Made by a program: the position numbers and the translations under genes. A stretch of 64,000 nucleotides of DNA, taken from the NCBI GenBank assembly GCA_033782935.1, contig JAWQEG010000710.1, positions 5,766,001 through 5,830,000 of the forward strand, read 5' to 3'. This document shows, in pieces, positions 11,534-23,760 of this stretch. The notes beneath the pieces are model-generated. The model did no database searches, had not been told where the DNA came from, and was given only the letters and a program-made list of their open reading frames with translations. How positions within the stretch are numbered: the stretch's first letter is position 1; each line of letters begins with the position of its first letter. This DNA comes from Petrolisthes cinctipes (taxonomy: Eukaryota; Arthropoda; Malacostraca; Decapoda; Porcellanidae).

Positions 11534-13370
11534 TTGGGGTCCCAGAAGCGAACTGTACATGCCTACTCCGTGTTAGAGTATTTTCAAAATATAGGCTCAA
11601 AACATGCTAAAAATCGATACTTTAAGTGTCCAAAGTCGATTTGTGCATGCATCTTCTGTACCCGTTTATATCTCAAATTCAGGTTCAAAACACCCGAAAA
11701 TTCGATATTTTTGGGTCCCAGAAGCGATCTGTACATGCCTACTCAGATGCAGGCCCAAAACATGCTGAAAATCGATATTTTAGGTGCCCAAAGTCAACAT
11801 GTGTATGCATCTTCTGCACTCGTTTATATCTCAAATTCAACCTCAAAACACCCGAAAATTCGATAAGTATGGGTCCCAGAAGCGATCTGTACATGTCCAG
11901 TCAGTGCTAGAATGTTTTCAAAATATAGACTAAAAAACATGCTAAAAATCGATATTTTAAGTGTCCAAAGTCGATTTGTGCATGCATCTTCTGTACCCGT
12001 TTATATCTCAAATTCAGGTTCAAAACACCCGAAAATTCGATATTTTTGGGTCCCAGAAGCGATCTGTACATGTCCAGTCAGTGCTAGAATGTTTTCAAAA
12101 TATAGGCTAAAAAACATGCTAAAAATCGATATTTTAAGTGTCCAAAGTCGATATGTGCATGCATCTTCTGTACCCGTTTATATCTCAAATTCAGGTTCAA
12201 AACACCCGAAAATTCGATATTTTTGGGTCCCAGAAGCGATCTGTACCTGCCTGCTCCTAGTTAGAGCATTTTCAAAATACAGGCCCAAAACATACTGAAA
12301 ATCGATCTTTTAGGTGCCCAAAAGTCGATATGTGCATGCATCTTCTGTACCAGTTTATATCTCAAATTCAGGCTCCAAACACTCGAAAATTCGATATTTT
12401 GGGGTCCCAGAAGCGATCTGTACATGCCTACTTAGATGCAGGCCCAAAACATTCTGAAAATCGATATTTTGGGTGCCCAAAGTCAACATGTGCATGCATC
12501 TTCGGTACCATTTTTATATCTCAAATTCAACCTCAAAACACCCGAAAATTCGATATTTTGGGGTCCCAAAAAGTGATCTGTACATGCCTACATAGTGCTA
12601 GAATATTTTCAAAATATAGTCCCAAAACATGCTAAAAATCGATATTTCAGGTGCCCAAAGTCGATATCTCAAATTCATGCCCAAAACACCCGAAAATTCG
12701 ATATTTTGGGGTCCCAGAAGCGATCTGTACCTGCCTGCTCCTAGTTAGAGCATTTTCAAAATACAGGCCCAAAACATGCTGAAAATCGATATTTTAGGTG
12801 CCCAAAGTCAATATGTGCATTCATCTTCTGTACCCGTTTATATCTCAAATTCAGGCTCAAAACACCCGAAAATTCGATATTTTGGGGTCCCAGAAGTGAT
12901 CTGTACATGCCTACTTAGTGCTAGAATATTTTCAAAATATAGGCCCAAAACATGCCCGAAAATCGATATTTTAGGTGCCCAAAGTCAACATGTGTATGCA
13001 TCTTCTGTACTCGTTTATATCTCAAATTCAACCTCAAAACACCCGAAAATTCGATAAGTATGGGTCCCAGAAGCGATCTGTACATGTCTAGTCAGTGATA
13101 GAATGTTTTCAAAATATAGGCTCAAAACATGCTAAAAATCGATATTTTAAGTGTCCAAAGTCGATATGTGCATGCATCATCTGTACCCGTTTATATCTCA
13201 AATTCAGGCTCAAAACACCCGAAAATTCGATATTTTGGGATCCCAGAAGTGATCTATACATGCCTACTTAGTGCTAGAATATTTTCAAAATATAGGCCAA
13301 AAATCGATATTTTAGGTGCCGAAAGTCGATATCTCAAGTTCAGGCCCAAAACACCCGAAAATTCGATATT
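11534..13370 (+). repeat. Variable-length HOR family, copy 3 (1837 bp)
   Basis: This copy is 179 bp longer than copy 2. The extra length is one additional 177-bp monomer (11939-12115) plus two single-base insertions ('cccaaaaagtg' near 12570 and 'catgcccgaaaat' near 12955). Outside these changes the subtype order matches copy 2. Confidence 0.85.
11939..12115 (+). repeat. Extra monomer gained in HOR copy 3
   Basis: Two adjacent monomers starting at 11939 and 12116 are nearly identical, both with 'ctaaaaaacatgct' or 'gctaaaaaacatgct' and 'tttttgggtccc'. Copy 2 has only one such monomer, starting at 10281. The gain explains 177 of the 179 extra bases and is a clear single-monomer unequal-exchange or slippage event. 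Confidence 0.8.
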
Positions 13371-15643
13371 TTGGGGTCCCAGAAGCGAACTGTACATGCC
13401 TACTCCGTGTTAGAGTATTTTCAAAATATAGGCTCAAAACATGCTAAAAATCGATACTTTAAGTGTCCAAAGTCGATTTGTGCATGCATCTTCTGTACCC
13501 GTTTATATCTCAAATTCAGGTTCAAAACACCCGAAAATTCGATATTTTTGGGTCCCAGAAGCGATCTGTACATGCCTACTCAGATGCAGGCCCAAAACAT
13601 GCTGAAAATCGATATTTTAGGTGCCCAAAGTCAACATGTGTATGCATCTTCTGCACTCGTTTATATCTCAAATTCAACCTCAAAACACCCGAAAATTCGA
13701 TAAGTATGGGTCCCAGAAGCGATCTGTACATGTCCAGTCAGTGCTAGAATGTTTTCAAAATATAGGCTAAAAAACATGCTAAAAATCGATATTTTAAGTG
13801 TCCCAAGTCGATATGTGCATGCATCTTCTGTACCCGTTTATATCTCAAATTCAGGTTCAAAACACCCGAAAATTCGATATTTTTGGGTCCCAGAAGCGAT
13901 CTGTACCTGCCTGCTCCTAGTTAGAGCATTTTCAAAATACAGGCCCAAAACATGCTGAAAATCGATATTTTAGGTGCCCAAAGTCAATATGTGCATGCAT
14001 CTTCTGTTCCCGTTTATATCTCAAATTCAACCTCAAAACACCCGAAAATTCGAGATTTTGGGGTACCAGAAGTGATCTGTACATGCCTACTTAGTGCTAA
14101 GATATTTTCAAAATATAGGCCCAAAACATGCTAAAAATCGATATTTTAGGTGCCCAAAGTCGATATATCAAAATTCAGGCCCAAAACTACCGAAAATTCG
14201 ATATTTTGGGGTCCCAGAAGCGAACTGTACATGCCTACTCCGTGTTAGAGTATTTTCAATATACAGGCACAAAACATACTGAAAATCGATCTTTTAGGTG
14301 CCCAAAAGTCGATATGTTGATGCATCTTCTGTACCCGTTTATATCCCAAATTCAACCTCAAAACACCCGAAAATTCGATATTTTGGGGTCCCAGAAGCGA
14401 TCTGTACATGCCTACTCAGTGTTAGAATGTTTTCAAAATATAGGCTCAAAACATGCTAAAAATCGATATTTTAGGTGCCCAAAGTCGATATCTCAAATTC
14501 AGGCCCAAAACACCCGAAAATTCGATATTTTGGGGTCCCAGAAGCGAACTGTACATGCCTACTCCGTGTTAGAGTATTTTCAAAATACAGGCCCAAAACA
14601 TACTGAAAATCGATCTTTTAGGTGCCCAAAAGTCGATATGTGCATGCATCTTCTGTACCCGTTTATATCTCAAATTCAGGCTCCAAACACTCGAAAATTC
14701 GATATTTTGGGGTCCCAGAAGCGATCTGTACATGCCTACTTAGATGCAGGCCCAAAACATGCTGAAAATCGATATTTTGGGTGCCCAAAGTCAACATGTG
14801 CATGCATCTTCGGTACCATTTTTATATCTCAAATTCAACCTCAAAACACCCGAAAATTCGATATTTTGGGGTCCCAAAAGTGATCTGTACATGCCTACAT
14901 AGTGCTAGAATATTTTCAAAATAAAGTCCCAAAACATGCTAAAAATCGATATTTTAGGTGCCCAAAGTCGATATCTCAAATTCAGGCCCTAAACACCCGA
15001 AAATTCGATATTTTTGGGTCCCAGAAGCGATCTGTACCTGCCTGCTCCTAGTTAGAGCATTTTCAAAATACAGGCCCAAAACATGCTGAAAATCGATATT
15101 TTAGGTGCCCAAAGTCAATATGTGCATTCATCTTCTGTACCCGTTTATATCTCAAATTCAGGCTCAAAAACACCCGAAAATTCGATATTTAGTTCTAGAA
15201 TATTTTCAAAATATAGGCCCAAAATATGCTGAAAATCGATATTTTAGGTGCCCAAAGTCAACATGTGTATGCATCTTCTGTACTCGTTTATATCTCAAAT
15301 TCAACCTCAAAACACCCGAAAATTCGATAAGTATGGGTCCCAGAAGCGATCTGTACATGCCTAGTCAGTGCTAGAATGTTTTCAAAATATAGGCTCAAAA
15401 CATGCTAAAAATCGATATTTTAAGTGTCCAAAGTCGATATGTGCATGCATCATCTGTACCCGTTTATATCTCAAATTCAGGCTCAAAACACCCGAAAATT
15501 CGATATTTTGGGATCCCAGAAGTGATCTATACATGCCTACTTAGTGCTAGAATATTTTCAAAATATAGGCCAAAAATCGATATTTTAGGAGCCCAAAGTC
15601 GATATCTCAAGTTCAGGCCCAAAACACCCGAAAATTCGATATT
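13371..15643 (+). repeat. Variable-length HOR family, copy 4 (2273 bp)
   Basis: This is the longest copy. Its front half follows copy 1 (including 'gtgctaagatatttt' at 14094), while its back half holds the 'cttcggtaccatttttata' monomer and 'gcattcatc' M5 form seen in copies 2 and 3. It therefore looks like a mosaic of two HOR variants. It also contains the shortened 143-bp monomer at 15083-15225. Confidence 0.82.
15083..15225 (+). repeat. Private 34-bp-deleted monomer (143 bp)
   Basis: The hairpin box is cut after 'ttcgatattt' and joined to 'agttctagaat', removing 34 bp that normally include 'ggtcccagaagtgatctg' and 'catgcctactt'. One extra A earlier in the copy ('ctcaaaaacaccc') gives 143 bp. 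I did not find this junction elsewhere in the window. Confidence 0.78.
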
Positions 15644-16611
15644 TTGGGGTCCCAGAAGCGAACTGTACATGCCTACTCCGTGTTAGAGTATTTTCAAAAT
15701 ATAGGCTCAAAACATGCTAAAAATCGATACTTTAAGTGTCCAAAGTCGATTTGTGCATGCATCTTCTGTACCCGTTTATATCTCAAATTCAGGTTCAAAA
15801 CACCCGAAAATTCGATATTTTTGGGTCCCAGAAGCGATCTGTACCTGCCTGCTCCTAGTTAGAGCATTTTCAAAATACAGGCCCAAAATATGCTGAAAAT
15901 CGATATTTTAGGTGCCCAAAGTCAATATGTGCATGCATCTTCTGTACCCGTTTATATCTCAAATTCAGGCTCAAAGCACCCGAAAATTCGATATTTTGGG
16001 GTCCCAGAAGTGATCTGTACATGCCTACATAGTGCTAGAATATTTTCAAAATATAGGCCCAAAACATGCTGAAAATCGATATTTTAGGTGCCCAAAGTCG
16101 ATATCTCAAATTCAGGCCCAAAACACCCGAAAATTCGATATTTTGGGGTCCCAGAAGCAAACTGTACATGCCTACTCCGTGTTAGAGTATTTTCAAAATA
16201 CAGGCCCAAAACATACTGAAAATCGATCTTTTAGGTGCCCAAAAGTCGATATGTGCATGCATCTTCTGTACCCGTTTATATCTCAAATTCAGGCTTCAAA
16301 CACTCGAAAATTCGATATTTTGGGGTCCCAGAAGCGATCTGTACATGCCTACTTAGATGCAGGCCCAAAACATTCTAAAAATCGATATTTTGGGTGCCCA
16401 AAGTCAACATGTGCATGCATCTTCGGTACCATTTTTATATCTCAAATTCAACCTCAAAACACCCGAAAATTCGATATTTTGGGGTCCTAGAAGTGATCTG
16501 TACATGCCTACATAGTGCTAGAATATTTTCAAAATATAGTCCCAAAACATGCTAAAAATCGATATTTTAGGTGCCCAAAGTCGATATCTCAAATTCAGGC
16601 CCAAAACATCC
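15644..16611 (+). repeat. Start of fifth HOR copy, then mixed satellite
   Basis: The first about 190 bp repeat the start of the four preceding copies, then the order changes from the 'ctgtacctgcctgctcctag' junction near 15840. The remainder holds M5, M1/M2 and M3 forms and another 'cttcggtaccatttttata' monomer near 16420. No non-satellite sequence is present. Confidence 0.75.
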
Positions 16612-18587
16612 GAAAATTCGATATTTTGGGGTCCCAGAAGCGATCTGTACATGCCTACTCAGATACAGGCCCAAAACATGCTGAAAATCGATATTTTAGG
16701 TGCCCAAAGTCAACATGTGTATGCATCTTCTGCACTCGTATATATCTCAAATTCAACCTCAAAACATCTGAAAATTCGATAAGTATGGGTCCCAGAAGCG
16801 ATCTGTACATGTCTAGTCAGTGCTAGAATGTTTTCAAAATTTAGGCTAAAAAACATGCTAAAAATCGATATTTCAAGTGTCCAAAGTCGATTTGTGCATG
16901 CATCTTCTGTACCCGTTTATATCTCAAATTCAGGTTCAAAACACCCGAAAATTCGATATTTTGGGGTCCCAGAAGCGATCTGTACCTGCCTGCTCCTAGT
17001 TAGAGCATTTTCAAAATACAGGCCCAAAACATGCTGAAAATCGATCTTTTAGGTGCCCAAAAGTCGATATGTGCATGCATCTTCTGTACCCGTTTATATC
17101 TCAAATTCAGGCTCCAAACACTCGAAAATTCGATATTTTGAGGTCCCAGAAGCGATCTGTACATGCCTACTTAGATGCAGGCCCAAAACATGCTGAAAAT
17201 CGATATTTTAGGTGCCCAAAGTCAACATGTGCTTGCATCTTCTGTACCCGTTTATATCTCAAATTCAACCTCAAAACACCCGAAAATACGAGATTTTGGT
17301 GTCCCAGAAGTGATTTGTACATGCCTACTTAGTGCTAGAATATTTTCAAAATATAGGCCCAAAACATGCTAAAAATCGATATTTTAGGTGCCCAAAGTCG
17401 ATATCTCAAATTCAGGCCCAAAACACCAGAAAATTCGATATTTTGGGTTCCCAGAAGCGAACTGTACATGCTTACTCCGTCTTAGAGTATTTTCAATATA
17501 CAGCCCCATAACATACTGAAAATCGATCTTTTAGGTGCCCAAAAGTCGATATGTGGATGCATCTTCTGTACCCGTTTATATCCCAAATTCAACCTCAAAA
17601 CACCCGAAAATTCGATATTTTGGGGTCCCAGAAGCGATCTGTACATGCCTACTCAGTGTTAGAATTTTTTCAAAATATAGGCTCAAAACATGCTAAAGAT
17701 CGATATTTTAAGTGTCCAAAGTCGATATGTGCTTGCATCATCTGTACCCGTTTATATCTCAAATTCAGGCTCAAAACACCCGAAAATTCGATTTTTTCTG
17801 GTCCCAGAAGTGATCTGTACATGCCTACTTAGTGCTAGAATATTTTCAAAATATAGGCCCAAAACATGCTAAAAATCGATATTTTAGGTGACCAAAGTCG
17901 ATATCTCAAATTCAGGCCCAAAACACCCGAAAATTCGATATTTTGGGGTCCCAGAAGCGAACTGTACATGCCTACTCCGTGTTAGAGTATTTTCAAAATA
18001 CAGGCCCAAAACATACTGAAAATCGATCTTTTAGGTGCCCAAAAGTCGATATGTGCATGCATCTTCTGTACCCGTTTATATCTCAAATTCAGGCTCCAAA
18101 CACTCGAAAATTCGATATTTTGGGGTCCCAGAAGCGATCTGTACATGCCTACTTAGATGCAGGCCCAAAACATGCTGAAAATCGATATTTTGGGTGCCCA
18201 AAGTCAACATGTGCATGCATCTTCGGTACCATTTTTATATCTCAAATTCAACCTCAAAACACCCGAAAATTCGATATTTTGGGGTCCCAGAAGTGATCTG
18301 TACATGCCTACATAGTGCTAGAATATTTTCAAAATATAGTCCCAAAACATGCTAAAAATCGATATTTTAGGTGCCCAAAGTCGATATCTCAAATTCAGGC
18401 CCAAAACATCCGAAAATTCGATATTTTGGGGTCCCAGAAGCGAACTGTACATGCCTACTCCGTGTTAGAGTATTTTCAAAATACAGGCCCAAAACATACT
18501 AAAATCGATCTTTTAGGTGCCCAAAAGTCGATATGTGCATGCATCTTCTGTACCCGTTTATAATTCAAATTTAGGTTCCAAACACCC
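16612..18587 (+). repeat. 1976-bp HOR, copy 1
   Basis: Many corresponding points lie exactly 1976 bp apart in the next copy (16828/18804, 17069/19045, 17551/19527, 17690/19666). Shared rare variants include 'catctgaaaattcgataag', 'gatatttcaagtgtcc', 'aaaatacgagattttgg' and 'cagccccataacatactg'. Confidence 0.83.
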
Positions 18588-20150
18588 ATAAATTCGATAT
18601 TCTGGGGTCCCAGAAGCGATCTGTACATGCCTACTCAGATGCAGGCCCAAAACATGCTGAAAATCGATATTTTAGGTGCCCAAAGTCAACATGTGTATGC
18701 ATCTTCTGCACTCGTATATATCTCAAATTCAACCTCAAAACATCTGAAAATTCGATAAGTATGGGTCCCAGAAGCGATCTGTACATGTCTAGTCAGTGCT
18801 AGAATGTTTTCAAAATATAGGCTAAAAAACATGCTAAAAATCGATATTTCAAGTGTCCAAAGTCGATTTGTGCATGCATCTTCTGTACCCGTTAATATCT
18901 CAAATTCAGGTTCAAATCACCCGAAAATTCGATATTTTTGGGTCCCAGAAGCGATCTGTACCTGCCTGCTCCTAGTTAGAGCATTTTCAAAATACAGGCC
19001 CAAAACATGCTGAAAATCGATCCTTTAGGTGCCCAAAAGTCGATATGTGCATGTATCTTCTGAACCCGTTTATATCTCAAATTCAGGCTCCAAACACTCG
19101 AAAATTCGATATTTTGGGGTCCCAGAAGCGATCTGTACATGCCTACTTAGATGCAGGCCCAAAACATGCTGAAAATCGTTATTTTAGGTGTCCAAAGTCA
19201 ACATGTGCATGCATCTTCTGTACCCGTTTATATCTCAAATTCAACCTCAAAACACCCGAAAATACGAGATTTTGGTGTCCCAGAAGTGATTTGTACATGC
19301 CTACTTAGTGCTAGAATATTTTCAAAATATAGGCCCAAAACATGCTAAAAATCGATATTTTAGGTGCCCAAAGTCGATATCTCAAATTCAGGCCCAAAAC
19401 ACCAGAAAATTCGATATTTTGGGGTCCCAGAAGCGAACTGTACATGCTTACTCCGTCTTAGAGTATTTTCAATATACAGCCCCATAACATACTGAAAATC
19501 GATCTTTTAGGTGCCCAAAAGTCGATATGTGGATGCATCTTCTGTACCCGTTTATATCCCAAATTCAACCTCAAAACACCCGAAAATTCGATTTTTTGGG
19601 GTCCCAGAAGCGATCTGTACATGCCTACTCAGTGCTAGAATTTTTTCAAAATATAGGCTCAAAACATGCTAAAAATCGATACTTTAAGTGTCCAAAGTCT
19701 ATTTGTGCATGGATCATCTGTACCCGTTTATATCTCAAATTCAGGCTCAAAACACCCAAAAATTCGATTTTTTCTGGTCCCAGAAGTGATCTGTACATCC
19801 CTACTTAGTGCTAGAATATTTTCAAAATATAGGCCTAAAACCTGCTAAAAATCGATATTTTAGGTGCCCAAAGTCGATATCTCAAATTCAGGCCCAAAAC
19901 ACCCGAAAATTCGATATTTTGGGGTCCCAGAAGCGAACTGTACATGCCAACTCCGTGTTAGAGTATTTTCAAAATACAGGCCAAAAACATACTGAAAATC
20001 GATCTTTTAGGTGCCCAAAAGTCGATATGTGCATGCATCTTCTGTACCCGTTTATATCTCAAATTAAGGCTCCAAACACCCGAAAATTCGATATTTTGGG
20101 GTCTTAGAAGCGATCTGTACATGCCTACTCAGATGCAGGCCCAAAACATG
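18588..20150 (+). repeat. 1976-bp HOR, copy 2 (partial)
   Basis: This copy follows copy 1 closely to about 19850 and less closely to about 20150. From 19419 on it also matches the distant block at 4546-5690, including 'ggcctaaaacctgct', so the second half may have been replaced by conversion from, or donated to, that block. Confidence 0.72.
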
Positions 20151-20562
20151 CTGAAAATCGATATTTTAGGTGCCCAAAGTCAACATGTGTATGCATCTTC
20201 TGCACTCGTTTATATCTCAAATTGAAACTCAAAACACCCGAAAATTCGATAAGTATATGTCCAAGAAGCAATCTGTACATGTCTAGTCAGTGCTAGAATG
20301 TTTTCAAAATAAAGGCTCAAAACATGCTAAAAATCGATATTTTAAGTGTCCAAAGTCGATATGTGCATGCATCTTCTGTACCCTTTTATATCTCAAATTC
20401 AGGTTCAAAACACCCGAAAATTCGATATTTTTGGGTCCCAGAAGCGATTTGTACATGCCTGCTCCTAGTTAGAGCATTTTCAAAATACAGGCCCAAAACA
20501 TGCTGAAAATCGATATTTTATGAGCCCAAAGTCAATATGTGCATGCATCTTCTGTACCCGTT
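19419..20562 (+). repeat. Long-range duplicated block, downstream member
   Basis: This is the partner of 4546-5690. It shares the order M3 (177 bp), M1-like with 'cgattttttctgg', M2 with 'cctaaaacctgct', M3, M4, M1 and the start of M5. The match ends inside that M5, where one copy reads 'acaggccgaaaac' and the other 'tcagtctcaaaac'. Confidence 0.75.
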
Positions 20563-21539
20563 TATATCTCAAATTCAGTCTCAAAACACCCGAAAATTCG
20601 ATATTTTGGGGTCCCTGAAGCGATCTGTACTTGTCTACTCCGTGTTAGAGTATTTTCAATATACAGGCCCAAAACATACTGAAAATCGATCTTTTAGGTG
20701 CCCAAAAGACGATATGTGGATGCATCTTCTGTAAACGTTTATATCCCAAATTCAACCTCAAAACACCCGAAAATTCGATATTTTTGGGTCCCAGAAGCGA
20801 TCTGTACATGCCTACTCAGTGCTAGAATTTTTTCAAAGTATAGGCTCAAAACATGCTAAAAATCGATATTTTAAGTGTCCAAAGTCGATATGTGCATGCA
20901 TCATCTGTACCCGTTTATATCTCAAATTCAGGCTCAAAACACCCGAAAATTCGATATTTTGGGGTCCCAGAAGTGATCTGTACATGCCTACTCAGATGTA
21001 GGCCCAAAACATGCTGAAAATCGATATTTTAGGTGCCCAAAGTCAACATGGGTATGCATCTTCTGCACTCGTTTATATCTCAAATTTACCTCAAAACATC
21101 CGAAAATTCGATAATTTTGAGTCCCAGAAGCGATATGTACATGTCTAGTCAGTGCTAGAATGTTTTCAAAATATAGGCTCAAAACATTCTAAAAATCGAT
21201 ATTTTAAGTGTCCAAAGTCGATATGTGCATGCATCTTCTGTACCCGTTTATATCTCAAATTCAGGCTCAAAACACCCGAAAATTCGATATTTTTGGGTCC
21301 CAGAAGTAATCTGTACATGCCTACTCCTAGTTTGAGTATTTTCAAAATACAGGCCCAAAACATGCTGAAAATCGATATTTTAGGTGCCCAAAGTCAATAT
21401 GTGCATGCATCTTCTGTACCCGTTTACATCTAAAATTCTGGCTCAAAACACCCGAAAATTCGGTATTTTTGGGTCTTAGAAGCGATATGTACATCCCTAC
21501 TCCTAGTTAGAATGTTTTCAAGATACAGACCCAAAACAT
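20563..21539 (+). repeat. Heterogeneous satellite stretch
   Basis: This stretch is all satellite: M3 (177 bp), M1, an 18-bp-deleted junction near 20995, an M4-like copy with 'gataattttgagtccc', then two M5-like copies joined by 'tcctagtttgag' and 'cctactcctagttagaatg'. A monomer starting 'cagacccaaaacatgctc' at the end resembles copies near 6480 and 46225. Confidence 0.78.
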
Positions 21540-23760
21540 GCTCAAAATCGATATTTTAGGTCCCCAAAAGTCGATATGTGCATGCATCTTCTGCACCCGT
21601 TTAAATCTCAAATTCAGGCTCCAAACACCCGAAAATTCGATAATTTGGGGTCCCAGAAGCGATCTGTACATGCCTACTCAGATGCAGGCCCAAAACATGC
21701 TAAAAATCGATATTTTAAGTGTCCAAAGTCGATATGTGCATGCATCTTCTGTACCCGTTTATATCTCAAATTCTGGCTCAAAACACTCGAAAATTCAGTA
21801 TTTTTGGGTCCCAGATGCAAACTGTAAATGCCTACTCCTAGTTAGAGTATTTTCAAAATACAGGCCCAAAACATGCTGAAAATCGATATTTTAGGTGCCC
21901 AAAGACAATATGTGCATGCATCTTCTGTACCCGTTTATATCTCAAATTCTGGCTCAAAACACCCGAAAATTCGATATTTTGGGGTCCCGGAAGTGATTTG
22001 TACATGCCTACTTAGTGCTAGAATATTTTCAAAATATAGGCCTAAAACATGCTAAAAATCGATATATTAGGTGCCCAAAGTCGATATCTCAAATTCAGGC
22101 CCAAAACACCCAAAAATTTTGAATTTTGGGGTCCCAAAAGCGATCTGTACATGCCTACTCCGTGTTAGAGTATTTTCAAAATACAGGTCCAAAACATGCT
22201 AAAAATCGATATTTAAGGTGCCCAAAGTCGATATCTCAAATTCAGGCCCAAAACACACGAAAATTCGATATTTTGGTATCCCAGAAGCGAACTGTACATG
22301 CCTACTCCGTGTTAGAGTATTTTCAAAATACAGGCCCAAAACATACTGAAAATCGATCTTTTAGGTGCCCAAAAGTCTATATGTGCATGATTCTTCTGTA
22401 CCCGTTTATATCCCAAATTCATCTTCAAAACACCCGAAAATTCGATATTTTGGGGTCCCAGAAGCGATCTGTACATGCCTACTCAGTGCTAGAATTTTTT
22501 CAAAATATAGGCTTAAAACATTCTAAAAATCGATATTTTAAGTGTCGAAAGTCGATATGTGCATGTATAATCTGTACCCGTTTATATCTCAAATTCATGC
22601 TCAAAACACCCGAAAATTCGATATTTTGGGGTCCCAGAAGCAATCTGTACATGCCTACTTCGTGTTAGAGTATTTTCAAAATACAGGCCCAAAACAAGCT
22701 GAAAATCGATATTTTAGGTGACCAAAGTCAATATGTGTATGGATCTTCTGCACCCGTTTATATCCCAAATTCAACCTCAAAACACCAGAAAAGTCCATAT
22801 TTTTGGGTCCTAGAAGCGATCTGTACATGCCTACTCAGTGCTAGAATGTTTTCAAAGTATAGGCTCAAAACATGCTAAAAATCGATATTTTAAGTGTCCA
22901 AACTCGATATGTGCATGCATCATCTGTACCCGTTTATATCTCAAATTCAGGCTCAAAACACCCGAAAATTCGATATTTTGGGGTCCCAGAAGCGATCTGT
23001 ACATGTCTAGTCAGTGCTAGAATGTTTTCAAAATATAGGCTTAAAACATGCTAAAAATCGATATTTTAAGTGTCCAAAGTCGATATGTGCATGCATCATC
23101 TGTACCCGTTTATATCTCAAATTCAGGTTCAAAACACCCAAAAATTCGATATTTTGGGGTCCCAGAAGTGATCTGTACATGCCTATCTCGTGTTAGAGTA
23201 TTTTCAAAATACAGGCCCAAAACATGCTAAAAATCGATATTTAAGGTGCCCAAAGTCGATATCTCAAATTCAGGTCCAAAACGCACGAAAATTCGATATT
23301 TTGGTATCCCAGAAGCGAACTGTACATGCCTACTCCGTGTTAGAGTATTTTCAAAATACAGTCCCAAAACATACTGAAAATCGATCTTTTAGGTGCCCAA
23401 AAGTCGATATGTGCATGATTCTTCTGTACCCGTTTATATCCCAAATTCAACCTCAAAACACCCGAAAATTCGATATTTTGGGGTCCCAGAAGCGATCTGT
23501 ACATGCCTACTCAGTGCTAGAATTTTTTCATAATATAGGCTCAAAACATGCTAAAAATCGATATTTTAAGTGTCGAAAGTCGATATGTGCATGCATAATC
23601 TGTACCCGTTTATATCTCAAATTCAGGCTCAAAACACTCGAAAATTCGATATTTTGGGGTCCCAGAAGCGATCTGTACATGCCTACTTCGTGTTAGAATA
23701 TTTTCATAATACAGGCCCAAAACAAGCTGAAAATCGATATTTTAGGTGACCAAAGTCAAT
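21540..23760 (+). repeat. Segmental duplicate within array, upstream member
   Basis: This block is collinear with 26290-29290. Offsets step from 4749 (21.6-22.17 kb) to 5278 (22.16-22.98 kb) to 5602 (23.0-23.7 kb). The steps are 529 bp (three 176-bp monomers plus 1) and 324 bp (147 + 177), so they are whole monomers. Shared rare variants include 'caaaaattttgaattttggg', 'gcatgattcttctg', 'agtgtcgaaagtcg' and 'ccagaaaagtccat'. Confidence 0.78.

Noticed and set aside
14128..14883. 251-codon frame resembling a repeat protein
   Set aside because: The same DNA is open in overlapping frames, and the frame exists because several monomers are multiples of 3. Other copies of the same subtypes are closed.
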